This document shows, in pieces, positions 52,211 to 61,574 of a DNA stretch of 64,000 nt (its first letter is position 1; the number at the start of each line of letters is the position of its first letter). Origin of the DNA: Gangjinia marincola (lineage in GTDB: Bacteria > Bacteroidota > Bacteroidia > Flavobacteriales > Flavobacteriaceae); assembly GCF_039523415.1 (NCBI RefSeq), contig NZ_BAAAFG010000015.1:496001-560000 (forward strand), given 5' to 3'. A program made the position numbers and the translations under genes. The notes beneath the pieces were generated by a model, which did no database searches, was not told the DNA's origin, and saw only the letters and a program-made list of their open reading frames with translations.

Positions 52211-53875
52211 ATGAAAAGAACCTGGTGGAAGGAGAGCGTCATTTATCAAATCTATCCGCGGTCATTTAACGACACCACGGGCAATGGTATAGGAGATATT
52301 CCCGGGATAATTCAAAAACTGGATTATATTAAGTCCTTAGGGGTTGATGTGATTTGGCTCTGTCCTGTCTATGAATCTCCTAATGATGACAATGGCTATG
52401 ACATAAGTGATTACCGAAAAATTTCTGCAGAATTTGGTGGTCAGGACGCTTTTAATGAGCTTTTAGATAAAGTTCATGGTTACGGGATGAAACTGGTGAT
52501 GGATTTGGTGGCAAATCATTCTTCAGATGAGCATTTCTGGTTTACCGAAGCAAAAAAAAGTAAAGACAATCCCTATCGCGATTATTATATCTGGAAAGAT
52601 GGAAAAGGCGATCAACCGCCCAACAACTGGGTATCATTCTTTAGCGGAAGCGCGTGGAAAAAAGACGACACCACTAATCAATACTTTCTGCATCTTTTTA
52701 CCAAAAAGCAACCTGATCTAAACTGGGAGAACCCAAAAGTACGCCAAGAAATCTATGATATTATTGAATTTTGGAGCGAAAAAGGAGTAGATGGCTTTAG
52801 AATGGACGTGATTTCACTCATCTCTAAATTACAGGATTTTCCGCCACTGGATACGAGTGATTACGGCGAAATTATACGCAGTTATTACGCCAATGGACCG
52901 CGTATACACGAGTATTTGCATGAGATGAACCAAAAAGTACTGAGTAAATACGATATCATGACCGTGGGTGAAGGACCGGGGATTGATCTGGAGAACGGGC
53001 CTTTGTACGTGAATGAAGATCGCGAGGAGCTAAATATGGTATTTCATTTTGACCATATGTTTATCGACAATGGTCCCTTGGGTAAATATGATCCTGTTGC
53101 TGTCAACTTACCGCGGTTTAAAAAGGTATTTTCAGATTGGGACAAGCGCCTTCATCCTAAAGGCTGGGGGAGTATTTTCTTAGGCAATCATGATTTTTCC
53201 AGAATGGTGAGCAGGTTTGGTAACGATGGGGAGTACAGAACCCAATCGGCTAAGCTGTTAGCAGCTCTTTTATTAACGCTTCGCGGAACACCCTACATCT
53301 ATCAAGGTGATGAAATTGGGATGACTAATGTGGCTTTTTCAACCATTGATGATTATAACGATGTAGAAACGGTAAATGCTTGGAAAGAGGCCGAAGCTAG
53401 TGGTCGGGACATGAAAAAATTCCTGAATGGGGTGCATAGGCAAAGCAGGGATAATGCACGTACGCCCATGCAGTGGGATGCTTCTGCTTACGCGGGGTTT
53501 AGTGACCATAAACCTTGGTTACAGATCAACCCAAATTACAAATCGGTTAATGTTGCAGCGGCAGAAGATTCTGTTGACTCAATCCTGCAATTTTATAAAG
53601 AGATGATTTCTCTTCGGAAGGAGTACAGCACGCTGGTATATGGAGATTTTAAAGATTTAGCTCCTGAGCATCTTCAGCTGTTTGTGTACGTGCGTAAAGA
53701 TGAAGCAGCCGAATTCCTTATCCTTCATAATTTTTCAGAAGAAGAAGTAACCTGGCCAGACATGCCTAAACTAGATCAGTACAAATTGCTCAAAAGTAAT
53801 TACGCTTCCGCGGAAGCGTCTAAAACACTTCAACCCTGGCAAACGAAAATCTTTTTAAAACAAAGAAATAGTTAA
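52211..53875 (+). CDS. GH13 alpha-glucosidase (oligo-1,6-glucosidase type)
   Basis: This 554-residue enzyme has the GH13 motifs in order: DLVANHSSDEH (region I, about 98-108), GFRMDVISLI with the nucleophile Asp (about 197), VGEGPGID with the acid Glu (about 255), and FLGNHDFSRMVSRFG with the transition-state Asp (about 320). It opens WWKESVIYQIYPRSFNDT. No signal peptide is visible, so it is cytoplasmic. It would hydrolyse imported alpha-glucosides, matching the symporter upstream. A perfect 18-nt palindrome lies near the 3' end (53802-53819). Confidence 0.95.
   Translation: MKRTWWKESVIYQIYPRSFNDTTGNGIGDIPGIIQKLDYIKSLGVDVIWLCPVYESPNDDNGYDISDYRKISAEFGGQDAFNELLDKVHGYGMKLVMDLVANHSSDEHFWFTEAKKSKDNPYRDYYIWKDGKGDQPPNNWVSFFSGSAWKKDDTTNQYFLHLFTKKQPDLNWENPKVRQEIYDIIEFWSEKGVDGFRMDVISLISKLQDFPPLDTSDYGEIIRSYYANGPRIHEYLHEMNQKVLSKYDIMTVGEGPGIDLENGPLYVNEDREELNMVFHFDHMFIDNGPLGKYDPVAVNLPRFKKVFSDWDKRLHPKGWGSIFLGNHDFSRMVSRFGNDGEYRTQSAKLLAALLLTLRGTPYIYQGDEIGMTNVAFSTIDDYNDVETVNAWKEAEASGRDMKKFLNGVHRQSRDNARTPMQWDASAYAGFSDHKPWLQINPNYKSVNVAAAEDSVDSILQFYKEMISLRKEYSTLVYGDFKDLAPEHLQLFVYVRKDEAAEFLILHNFSEEEVTWPDMPKLDQYKLLKSNYASAEASKTLQPWQTKIFLKQRNS
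53802..53819. repeat. Perfect 18-nt palindrome in coding DNA
   Basis: ACGCTTCCGCGGAAGCGT lies in the GH13 gene and encodes part of YASAEAS. It overlaps the CTTCCGCGGAAG variant of the stem-loop family. Confidence 0.55.
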
Positions 53876-53886
53876 ACGATGAGTAC

Positions 53887-53906
53887 TCCCCTATAATAAG
53901 AGGGGA
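53887..53906 (+). terminator. Terminator-like hairpin after the GH13 gene
   Basis: TCCCCT and AGGGGA pair around an 8-nt AT-rich loop 12 bp after the stop, followed by AAATTTG. The U-tract is weak. Confidence 0.45.
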
Positions 53907-53981
53907 AAATTTGCAACTGCGAATTAGGGGTGTGCAAAGTGAAATACTTATATTTATATCGTTACTCTAATTATTCTTGGC

Positions 53982-54006
53982 AGTCATGCTGAGCGGAGTC
54001 GAAGCA
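53982..54006. repeat. GTCGA-core repeat (third copy)
   Basis: AGTCATGCTGAGCGGAGTCG, then AAGCA, is a diverged copy of the GAGC.TGTCGA repeat and ends just past the glpK stop. Confidence 0.5.
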
Positions 54007-54011
54007 ATCGT

Positions 54012-55610
54012 TCATTTCCACCCTCTGGTTTGCCGCACAGCGGCATTCCAATGATCTAAATGCTCTTTACGTTTATCCTGAGTCATTTGCGGGTTGAACT
54101 CGCTATCTCGCTGCCACTGTGAGGATAAATCACTAAGATCATCCCAAACACCTACGGCTAATCCTGCTAAGTATGCTGCGCCAAGAGCCGTAGTCTCTAA
54201 CATCTTAGGACGAACCACTTTAAAATCAAAGACGTCTGCTTGAAATTGCATCAAATAATCATTGGCAGCGGCGCCACCATCAACGCGCAGTTCGATGCAC
54301 TTTGCTTTAGCATCTTGCTCCATAGCACGTACGATATCATGTACTTGAAAAGCGATTCCCTGCAAGGTTGCCGCAGCGATATGACCCTGAGTTGTACCGC
54401 GATCAATTCCAAAAATGGCTCCCTTTGCATACGGATCCCAGTAGGGTGCGCCCATTCCCGTCAATGCAGGCACAAAGTATACTCCGCCATTATCTGCTAC
54501 TTGATTCGCTTTTTCTTCTACCTCTTTGGCATCTGTGATAAGCTGTAATCCATCTCTAAGCCATTGTACTGCAGCTCCGCCAACAAAAACACTCCCTTCA
54601 AGCGCGTAGGTGGTTTTACCATTGATCTTCCAGGCAACCGTAGTAAGCAATTTGTTGGTAGAGGTAACAGGTTTTTCGCCTGTATTCATAAGTAAGAAAC
54701 AACCCGTACCGTAGGTATTTTTTGCCATGCCTTTTGTGGTACACAGCTGCCCAAAAAGAGCTGCTTGTTGGTCACCGGCAATCCCTGCGATAGGAATGTT
54801 TCCTTCGAGAATATCTTTATGCACGTGCCCATATACGTCGCTACTCTCTTTTACGGTGGGGAGCATGGATTTAGGAATAGAAAAAAGCTCAAGCAGTTCC
54901 TCATCCCATTGTAATGAATGTATATTGAAAATCATCGTACGGCTGGCATTGGTAACATCTGTCACAAAAACTTTGCCTTTGGTAAGTTGGTAAATCAGCC
55001 AGGTATCAATGGTACCAAAGCAGAGTTCACCTTTTTCAGCTTTCGCTCTCGCACCATCTACATGATTCAACATCCAGGCTATNNNNNNNNNNATAAGTTG
55101 GTAAATCAGCCAGGTATCAATGGTACCAAAGCAGAGTTCACCTTTTTCAGCTTTCGCTCTCGCACCATCTACATGATTCAACATCCAGGCTATTTTTGAG
55201 GCCGAGAAATATGCGTCAATGACCAATCCTGTTTTTCGCTGAATAAGCTCTTCTTTACCCTGTGCTTTTAAATCATCACAAAAAGCAGCCGTTCTACGAT
55301 CTTGCCAAACGATCGCATTGTATATTGGTTCGCCTGTAGTCTTGTCCCAGATCACAACGGTTTCCCGCTGATTGGTTATTCCTAGCGCGGCGATATCTTC
55401 AACTGAAACCTGATCATTAATGACATTCCTAATTGTAGCAAGCTGAGACTCCCAAATTTCCACAGGGTCATGCTCCACCCAACCCGGCTTCGGAAAAATC
55501 TGCGTAAAATCCTGTTGAGCTTTGGAAACAATATTCGCATCACGATCAAAAAGAATACTTCGGCTAGAGGTGGTGCCTTGATCAAGCGACAGAAGGTAAG
55601 GTTTGCTCAT
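54012..55610 (-). CDS. glpK: Glycerol kinase (reading frame enlarged by an assembly duplication)
   Basis: GlpK phosphorylates glycerol to glycerol-3-phosphate. Family motifs are present: LSLDQGTTSSRSILFD at 7-22, LGITNQRETVVIWDK, FSASKIAWML, GIAGDQQAALFGQ, GSVFVGGAAVQWLRDGL and DGGAAANDYLMQFQAD. The frame as given is 532 codons long because 100 bp is repeated on both sides of ten Ns; removing 111 bp restores the frame to about 495 residues, the usual length. It overlaps glpD by 29 bp and forms a minus-strand operon glpD-glpK. Confidence 0.95.
   Translation of the reverse strand: MSKPYLLSLDQGTTSSRSILFDRDANIVSKAQQDFTQIFPKPGWVEHDPVEIWESQLATIRNVINDQVSVEDIAALGITNQRETVVIWDKTTGEPIYNAIVWQDRRTAAFCDDLKAQGKEELIQRKTGLVIDAYFSASKIAWMLNHVDGARAKAEKGELCFGTIDTWLIYQLXXXXIAWMLNHVDGARAKAEKGELCFGTIDTWLIYQLTKGKVFVTDVTNASRTMIFNIHSLQWDEELLELFSIPKSMLPTVKESSDVYGHVHKDILEGNIPIAGIAGDQQAALFGQLCTTKGMAKNTYGTGCFLLMNTGEKPVTSTNKLLTTVAWKINGKTTYALEGSVFVGGAAVQWLRDGLQLITDAKEVEEKANQVADNGGVYFVPALTGMGAPYWDPYAKGAIFGIDRGTTQGHIAAATLQGIAFQVHDIVRAMEQDAKAKCIELRVDGGAAANDYLMQFQADVFDFKVVRPKMLETTALGAAYLAGLAVGVWDDLSDLSSQWQRDSEFNPQMTQDKRKEHLDHWNAAVRQTRGWK
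54983..55193. other. Assembly artefact: gap flanked by a 100-bp exact duplication
   Basis: Bases 54983-55082 and 55094-55193 are identical. Between them are ten Ns (55083-55092) and one extra base. This is the usual sign of two contigs with unmerged overlapping ends. The inserted 111 bp is a multiple of three. Confidence 0.95.
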
Positions 55611-57189
55611 GGTTTGATTTTGGTTGTAAGATATATTTATGGGCTACTTTATAGAAATTATTCAGCCGTTCTTGTTTCCAGGCTTCGGTAGAGTTGAGTT
55701 GTTGTTTCATGGTTTCTGCAACTACCGGGGCTGCCTGGATAGCTGCTTTGGCATCTAAAAATAGTAAACGTATCCGGCGTGCTAAAATATCTTCAACAGT
55801 TCGTGCCATTTCGTAACGAATGCCCCAGATGACTTGAGCAATGGTATAGTCGTAATCCGGATGTATTTTTTCCGCGTAAGCGGGATTATCTTTCATCAAT
55901 TTATGAATAGATAATGCATCAGATCCGTAGACCGAGAGAACATCCTTCGCATCAAAGGCGGCACCCTCATAGTTACCATAGATGGGCAAAGTTTCGGTTT
56001 TCGAGGCCGAATAAGTTAGCCTTGCTGAAGCTATTGCCTTATTAATAACCTCTTCGCCCATATGCCTGTAGGTAGTCCATTTGCCACCAATTACAGAGAT
56101 CAATCCCGAAGAGGAGGCAATGATTTTATGCCCCCTTGAGATTTCTTTAGAAGACTGATTTTTACCGGAAGGCTTAACCAAAGGGCGTAGTCCTGCGAAA
56201 ACAGAAAGCACGTCTTCTCGCGTAGGCTTTTTGGCCAAATACTGCTGTGCATTTTCTAAAATAAAATCGATTTCCTGCTCTAGAGCTTCTGGTTCCAAGC
56301 GTGGTTTTTTAATAGGTGTATCTGTGGTGCCCACGACTACTTTATCGTGCCAAGGGATGGCAAATAACACACGACCGTCACTGGTTTTAGGAATCATTAG
56401 GGCTTCATCACTTTGTAAAAAGGATTTATCTAACACCAAATGAACCCCCTGACTGGGAACGACTTTTACATCATCATCGGCCTTATTCATTTTTAATATT
56501 TTGTTGGAGAATACTCCGGTGGCATTGATGACAACCTTAGCGTTAATTTCGTAGATCTTCTTGGTTTCTTGATCTTCGGCCTTAACTCCTAAAATTGTGT
56601 CCTGATCGTCTTTAAGCAAGCCGGTCACTCTAATATGATTTAGTACGACCGCTCCTTGTTGATGCGCTGTTTGAGCAAGATTAACGGCTAATCGTGCGTC
56701 ATCAAATTGCCCATCTTTATACGTCACACTGCCGGTTAACCCTTGTTGTTCAAGCATGGGAATTCTCGCTAGGGTTTCTTCTTTAGAAATTCGTCGTGAT
56801 GCACCCAGGGAAAGCTTTCGTGCCAAGACATCATATACCTTCATCCCAAAGCCGTAGTAGTATTCTTGCCACCATGCATAACTGGGGATAAGAAAAGTTT
56901 GATTCATAAACAGATGCTCGGCATTTTTAGCAAGAAGCCCACGTTCTTTTAGTGCTTCGGCAACCATTTTCACATCGCCTTGCGCTAGGTATCGTACTCC
57001 ACCGTGAACCAATTTAGTACTTCTGCTTGAGGTTCCTTTTGCAAAATCCACCGCTTCTAAAAGAGCTGTTTTAAGACCGCGTGAAGCGGCATCTACCGCA
57101 GAACCCAGACCTGTCGCACCACCACCTATAATGAGAACATCAAATTGAGTAGTGTTCTCCAAGCGCGTTAATTCATTTTCTCTATTCAT
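55582..57189 (-). CDS. glpD: Glycerol-3-phosphate dehydrogenase (FAD, GlpD type)
   Basis: This 535-residue membrane-associated flavoprotein oxidises glycerol-3-phosphate to dihydroxyacetone phosphate. An N-terminal FAD motif, FDVLIIGGGATGLGSAVDAA (about 18-37), is followed by TSSRSTKLVHGGVRYLAQGD, KVVVGTTDTPI, FAGLRPLV and SVIGGKWTTYR, all diagnostic. It lies upstream of glpK and is divergent from the DeoR regulator. Confidence 0.96.
   Translation of the reverse strand: MNRENELTRLENTTQFDVLIIGGGATGLGSAVDAASRGLKTALLEAVDFAKGTSSRSTKLVHGGVRYLAQGDVKMVAEALKERGLLAKNAEHLFMNQTFLIPSYAWWQEYYYGFGMKVYDVLARKLSLGASRRISKEETLARIPMLEQQGLTGSVTYKDGQFDDARLAVNLAQTAHQQGAVVLNHIRVTGLLKDDQDTILGVKAEDQETKKIYEINAKVVINATGVFSNKILKMNKADDDVKVVPSQGVHLVLDKSFLQSDEALMIPKTSDGRVLFAIPWHDKVVVGTTDTPIKKPRLEPEALEQEIDFILENAQQYLAKKPTREDVLSVFAGLRPLVKPSGKNQSSKEISRGHKIIASSSGLISVIGGKWTTYRHMGEEVINKAIASARLTYSASKTETLPIYGNYEGAAFDAKDVLSVYGSDALSIHKLMKDNPAYAEKIHPDYDYTIAQVIWGIRYEMARTVEDILARRIRLLFLDAKAAIQAAPVVAETMKQQLNSTEAWKQERLNNFYKVAHKYILQPKSNHEQTLPSVA
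55872..55883. repeat. CCGC-GTAA-GCGG stem-loop in glpD
   Basis: Perfect 4-bp arms with a GTAA loop, another member of the dispersed CCGC-4 nt-GCGG family, encoding NPAYAEK on the minus strand. Confidence 0.5.
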
Positions 57190-57300
57190 TTCTTTCGAAA
57201 ACTTTCATATTTATACAAAAATAGTAAAAACGAAATTAATCGAAATAAAACTAAATGTTATGAAATCGTGAAATTTTGTGCTTTGATGTATCTTTGTATC

Positions 57301-58065
57301 ATGACCGGAATCAACGAACGCCAGAGTAAGATTATTGAACGCCTAAACAAAAAAGGTTTTGTGAAGGTGAGTGAACTCTGCGAGAAATTAGATGTATCAA
57401 CGGTTACGATTCGTAAAGACTTAAGCTTTTTAGAAGAAAAGGGATTGCTTCATCGTACGCATGGTGGCGCGAGCAAGCAATCCCTCTATGCGTTTGAACG
57501 CAATGTAGGAGAGAAAGAAGGAATACAAGTCGAAGAAAAACGAAAGATCGCTCAGCAAGCATTGCGATATATTCAGGATGGAGATCATCTTATTTTATCT
57601 TCAGGGACAACAGTACTCTATCTTTCAAGAATGCTCTCTACGCTCAAGAAGCTTACGGTGCTTACTTCTTCACTCAGTGTAGCGACAGAATTAAGTGAAC
57701 AACCCACGGTAGATGTCATCCAATTAGGAGGGAGCGTACGTAAGAGTTCCAATTCTGTGGTAGGTCCATTAGCCGAAAAAACTTTACAGGATTTTTCATG
57801 CAACACCTTGTTTTTAGGGGTTGATGGGATCGATCCTGAGTTTGGACTAACCACTACCAATATTGATGAGGCTCAACTCAATAAAGCCATGATCAAAAGT
57901 GCCGAAAAGGTGATCGTACTTACTGATTCTTCAAAAATTGGTAAGCGAAGTTTTGGGAAAATTGCCGGCTTAGATCAAGTGGATGTGTTGATCACCGATA
58001 AAGATTTAGCCGCAGACAGTAAAGTAGCCCTAGAAGATGCCGGAGTTGAAGTTTGTGTTGTTTAA
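57301..58065 (+). CDS. DeoR-family regulator of the glycerol genes
   Basis: This protein of about 254 residues has a DeoR helix-turn-helix (MTGINERQSKIIERLNKKGF, VSELCEKLDVSTVTIRKDLS, LHRTHGGA) and a sugar-phosphate-isomerase-like effector domain (about 75-250, LSSGTTVLYLSR, LFLGVDGID, KVIVLTDSSKIG). I choose the ATG at 57301. It is divergent from glpD-glpK, which suggests it represses glycerol use and is relieved by glycerol-3-phosphate, as GlpR is. The 111-bp intergenic region should hold its operator. Confidence 0.93.
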   Translation: MTGINERQSKIIERLNKKGFVKVSELCEKLDVSTVTIRKDLSFLEEKGLLHRTHGGASKQSLYAFERNVGEKEGIQVEEKRKIAQQALRYIQDGDHLILSSGTTVLYLSRMLSTLKKLTVLTSSLSVATELSEQPTVDVIQLGGSVRKSSNSVVGPLAEKTLQDFSCNTLFLGVDGIDPEFGLTTTNIDEAQLNKAMIKSAEKVIVLTDSSKIGKRSFGKIAGLDQVDVLITDKDLAADSKVALEDAGVEVCVV

Positions 58066-58068
58066 TGT

Positions 58069-60030
58069 TCAATCAAACAACTGATCTGGAGGAGTCAGCT
58101 CATTTAACTCCTTTCTTAAATCCTCTTTAAGCAAAGATAATCCATACTGAAACGAGGCGTTCATCCACCCAAAACCTTCTTGGGTGATGTATTCAAAATC
58201 AGTCCCTACGTTGCCGTATTCTGCAAATACTTTATGGGTAGCTTCAACCACATCGTACTTTTCGGGGATGGTGCCGTTATAATCTACTGCGTTGCGGGTA
58301 ATCATATACAGCCATCTGTAGATTAGTTCCTGAGCTTCTTTTTCATAACCATAGTTGATCATGCCTTTCCACGCCATGATTTGATGGGGTGCCCAGCCAT
58401 TGGGATAATCCCATTGCCGCTGAGGACGCTCTGCAGAAATTGGTCCGCGACTTTCTTTGGTGCTGGCTGCAATCCCACCTAACTCCTTCAATTTGGGGAA
58501 GGCATTTTTGATCAGAGCTTCGGCTTGCTCTTTAGTGGCCATATTGGACCAAAGCGGAGTAAAGGTCGTTGCGGCTAAAAAGTCCTGCTGCATTTTTTCA
58601 GAAATGTTATAATCTACAAAGTAACCGGCTTCAGGATTAAATAGGTATTGCGTGGCTAGTTTCTTTCTTTTCTCGGCTTGTTCTTGCCAATAGGCTGTGG
58701 TGTAGGTTTTATCGTTTGCAGAAAACTTTCCGCCAAAAACATCCTTTGTCAATTGAGCAAAGTCGGATTCATATTGATATAAAAAGGCATTGAGCGCCAC
58801 GGGAGCCAAATCTGCTGCAATTCCTTCAATGCGATAGGAGGTATCATGACCAGATTCACGTACCGTACGGTCGTGCATAAAGTAGGTGTCCAGTTTGATG
58901 CGATCCTTGGCGATACGATCGTCCAACTCTGCATTACCTACGGTTGCGTCTCTATAGGCCTGGGTATATTCCTCTATACTCATCCCGGCCTTATCAGCAA
59001 GAGGTTTGATCACAGCATCATAGTGACCTTCTTCAGTTTCTGGGGTGATTCCTATTCCTTCGGCTAAATAACGGTTTAATCCTGTTTTTGTAAGGCGTTT
59101 TCCCGGTACCATCCACACGGTTTCATATTCTTTAATGGCTGTTTTTAAGTGGCTTTTAAGCCAGGTAGTGTCTTTTGTTTGTTCAAACACTTCTTTGATA
59201 AGGCTAGTATAGAAGGGAGGCTGAGTTCTGGTGAGATAATACGAACGATTGGCGTTTAAGATTTTGCCGTAATTCTCAATTTCATACTGAAAATTATCAG
59301 CCATGGCTTTGGCTAAATCCACCCGCCCATCGATGATCAAACCAATGGACTCAAAGTAACTGTCCCAACCGTACATTTCGTTAAACCTCCCACCTGGAAC
59401 AACAAAGGGTGCTCCTTTAATTTTTCCGTCTTCGCGGAAGAGTTTTAACGAAAGTATCCCGGGTTTGTCGTTGATTGAAGCAACGTACTGCGGAGTAACT
59501 TCTGCCGGAAGGCGAACCGTTCTAATCGCTAAACTCTTTTCTAATTCTTTATAATAGTTTATGGCCAGCGTATCATTGTAGGGCACGTATACCGGAAGCA
59601 CCTGCGCAGTAAGCGACGCATTTTTAGTGTCTTTGATCAATTTTTCAATCCCTGCGCTATCCATGGTGCGGGTAAGACCATCCCAGTAACGCGTTTTAAT
59701 CATACGTGAAATACGATCTGCAGGGGCCTCAGTAATGTTTTTTGAATCTATCTCATTGGAGTCATTAATGACCAACTCCTGCAATACATTTGAAAGTTCA
59801 TAGGTTCCTCTGGCGGTAAAAGGTTTCCCGTCTTTATTCTTGAAAGTAAATTCTTTAGGGCCTTGATCTTCAATGGTGATTTTTTTATCCCCATCAGTAT
59901 CCTCCTGGTCCAACAATGCTTCTAGTAAATCGTCACCAATGGCATTGTTCGCAGGTTCGTCTTTGCAGGAGATTGATAGTCCAATTAATAAGAAGCTAAA
60001 ACCAATGCACTTATAAGTCAATCTTAACAT
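58069..60030 (-). CDS. Lipoprotein trehalase (GH37) with an EF-hand-like calcium loop
   Basis: This 653-residue enzyme hydrolyses trehalose to two glucoses. The signal peptide ends at lipobox LSISCKD (Cys22), so it is anchored to the envelope. Residues 44-55 (DTDGDKKITIED) fit an EF-hand calcium loop. The GH37 signatures are PGGRFNEMYGWDSYF (about 211-225) and QWDYPNGWAPHQ (about 538-549), with the catalytic Asp and Glu regions in EMYGWDSY and the EGFGWMNASF end. It is convergent with the DeoR gene (3 bp) and 81 bp downstream of the SLC45-like transporter. Confidence 0.94.
   Translation of the reverse strand: MLRLTYKCIGFSFLLIGLSISCKDEPANNAIGDDLLEALLDQEDTDGDKKITIEDQGPKEFTFKNKDGKPFTARGTYELSNVLQELVINDSNEIDSKNITEAPADRISRMIKTRYWDGLTRTMDSAGIEKLIKDTKNASLTAQVLPVYVPYNDTLAINYYKELEKSLAIRTVRLPAEVTPQYVASINDKPGILSLKLFREDGKIKGAPFVVPGGRFNEMYGWDSYFESIGLIIDGRVDLAKAMADNFQYEIENYGKILNANRSYYLTRTQPPFYTSLIKEVFEQTKDTTWLKSHLKTAIKEYETVWMVPGKRLTKTGLNRYLAEGIGITPETEEGHYDAVIKPLADKAGMSIEEYTQAYRDATVGNAELDDRIAKDRIKLDTYFMHDRTVRESGHDTSYRIEGIAADLAPVALNAFLYQYESDFAQLTKDVFGGKFSANDKTYTTAYWQEQAEKRKKLATQYLFNPEAGYFVDYNISEKMQQDFLAATTFTPLWSNMATKEQAEALIKNAFPKLKELGGIAASTKESRGPISAERPQRQWDYPNGWAPHQIMAWKGMINYGYEKEAQELIYRWLYMITRNAVDYNGTIPEKYDVVEATHKVFAEYGNVGTDFEYITQEGFGWMNASFQYGLSLLKEDLRKELNELTPPDQLFD
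59424..59439. repeat. TTCCG-6 nt-CGGAA stem-loop in the trehalase gene
   Basis: Perfect 5-bp arms; the CTTCGCGGAAG core matches the CTTTCGCGGAAG family with one change. Confidence 0.4.
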
Positions 60031-60082
60031 GTCTATTACTTTAATTATATGGAGAGAAGGATTACAAAAACATCCCCTCTAA

Positions 60083-60100
60083 CTCCCCTTCAAAGGGGAG
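60083..60100 (-). terminator. Hairpin between the MFS and trehalase genes
   Basis: CTCCCCT and AGGGGAG pair around a 4-nt loop. Such CTCCCC/GGGGAG repeats are common intergenic elements in Bacteroidetes; here it could end the MFS transcript. Confidence 0.4.
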
Positions 60101-60111
60101 AATCACTTACT

Positions 60112-61569
60112 TTATATTTCAATTCGTTTTGGAACGTGTTTTTTAATACGAAGCGCTAACAAGGCAGCAATAAAGAAAAAGACTCCGCCGAATAAGATCG
60201 CATTCACCGCATTATTGCCTAATAGGTTTTTAAGAATTGGACCAAAGGTGACCGTTTGAATGAGCATAGGGATGACAATCATCATGTTCACGATACCCAT
60301 ATACACCCCACGACGTTCTTCAGGGATTACTTTAGAGACCATAGCGTATGGAATTCCCATCATCGCAGCCCAGCCAATCCCAAACAAGATCATAGGTAAA
60401 AGCAATAAATATTCGTCATTGAGATACGGCATAGAAATCATGGCCATACCGGTTAGGAATAAGCAGACCACATAGACCGCTTTAGAACTGTATTTTCGCG
60501 CAAAAGGTACTAAGGCCAATGCCACGAACATGGTCACCAGATTATACGTTCCATTCATTAGGCCGGTTTGAGCTAAAGCTTGCTCACTCACTAATTGTAA
60601 ATTTTGAGCGAATGAGGTATCTGTAGCACTGATGGTGCCCCCAGCGCGGCAGGATTGCATAATGCCTTCCAAACGTTCAGTATCGGCAGTGGAAACTCCG
60701 TAGAGGCTTGTTCTAAGCATAGGCGTAATGAATTGCCAGTAACAAAATAATGCGTACCATTGAAAGAAATACACCCCGGCCAGTTTCCACATCATTTTAG
60801 GCATACTGCCGATAGCCCCGGCAATTTCTGTAAAAGGCTCTGTTGCGCGTTGCAAAAAGGTATGCTCTTGTTTGTCTTTTTTGAGTTTAGCAAGTTCTTC
60901 ATCTGTCGGCGGAATCTCTGGTGTCTTCCACACCGACCATAAGATGGTAGCGACAGAGGCAAATGCCCCTAGAAAGAATGAATAATACACCCAGCGGGGG
61001 ATGGAGGAGACTACTTCAACATCTGTACTACACAAACTGGCCCCTTCAACTGCAGGAACGCTAAACCAGTCCTGAAAAAGAAATAATGAAAAGTTCGCGA
61101 TGGTAATCCCCGCACCTACAAATAAGCTTTGCATTTGATACCCAAAGGTAAGCTGGGTATCATTGAGTTTATCTCCAACAAACGCCCGATAAGGCTCCAT
61201 GGCAGTATTGTTAGCAGCATCAAGAATCCATAATAAACCCACTGCAAACCACAAATTAGAACTAAAGGGGAATACGAGCAGGCACAAACTGCCTGCAATT
61301 GCGCCAATTAAAAAGAAGGGTTTTCTACGGCCGCCCCATTTTGGCAGCCAAGTTTTATCGCTTATGGCTCCAATTATGGGCTGAATGAGTAAGCCGGTTA
61401 CCGGTCCTGCTAGATTAAGGAGGGGTAGTTCATCATGGGCAGCTCCAAGAAATGAGAAAATTGGATTGACTGCGGTTTGTTGTAAGCCAAAACTAAATTG
61501 GATCCCAAAAAACCCCACATTCATATTCCAGATTTGCCAAAAGGAGAGATTAGGCTTTTTAAATTTCAT
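60112..61569 (-). CDS. MFS transporter of the SLC45 (disaccharide) family
   Basis: This 485-residue protein has 12 predicted helices and opens LSFWQIWNMNVGFFGIQFSFGLQQ, a hallmark of SLC45-type sugar transporters. GAISDKTWLPKWGGRRKPF (about 64-82) is the cytosolic MFS loop and MEPYRAFVGDKLNDTQLTFGYQMQ (about 121-144) follows. Members carry disaccharides such as maltose or trehalose. It precedes trehalase on the same strand, so a trehalose or maltose substrate is likely. Confidence 0.93.
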   Translation of the reverse strand: MKFKKPNLSFWQIWNMNVGFFGIQFSFGLQQTAVNPIFSFLGAAHDELPLLNLAGPVTGLLIQPIIGAISDKTWLPKWGGRRKPFFLIGAIAGSLCLLVFPFSSNLWFAVGLLWILDAANNTAMEPYRAFVGDKLNDTQLTFGYQMQSLFVGAGITIANFSLFLFQDWFSVPAVEGASLCSTDVEVVSSIPRWVYYSFFLGAFASVATILWSVWKTPEIPPTDEELAKLKKDKQEHTFLQRATEPFTEIAGAIGSMPKMMWKLAGVYFFQWYALFCYWQFITPMLRTSLYGVSTADTERLEGIMQSCRAGGTISATDTSFAQNLQLVSEQALAQTGLMNGTYNLVTMFVALALVPFARKYSSKAVYVVCLFLTGMAMISMPYLNDEYLLLLPMILFGIGWAAMMGIPYAMVSKVIPEERRGVYMGIVNMMIVIPMLIQTVTFGPILKNLLGNNAVNAILFGGVFFFIAALLALRIKKHVPKRIEI

Positions 61570-61574
61570 GGTCG

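Noticed and set aside
54012..55610. Unusually long glycerol kinase with an internal repeat
   Set aside because: The repeat is exact and flanks a run of N, so it is an assembly artefact; removing it gives a normal length.
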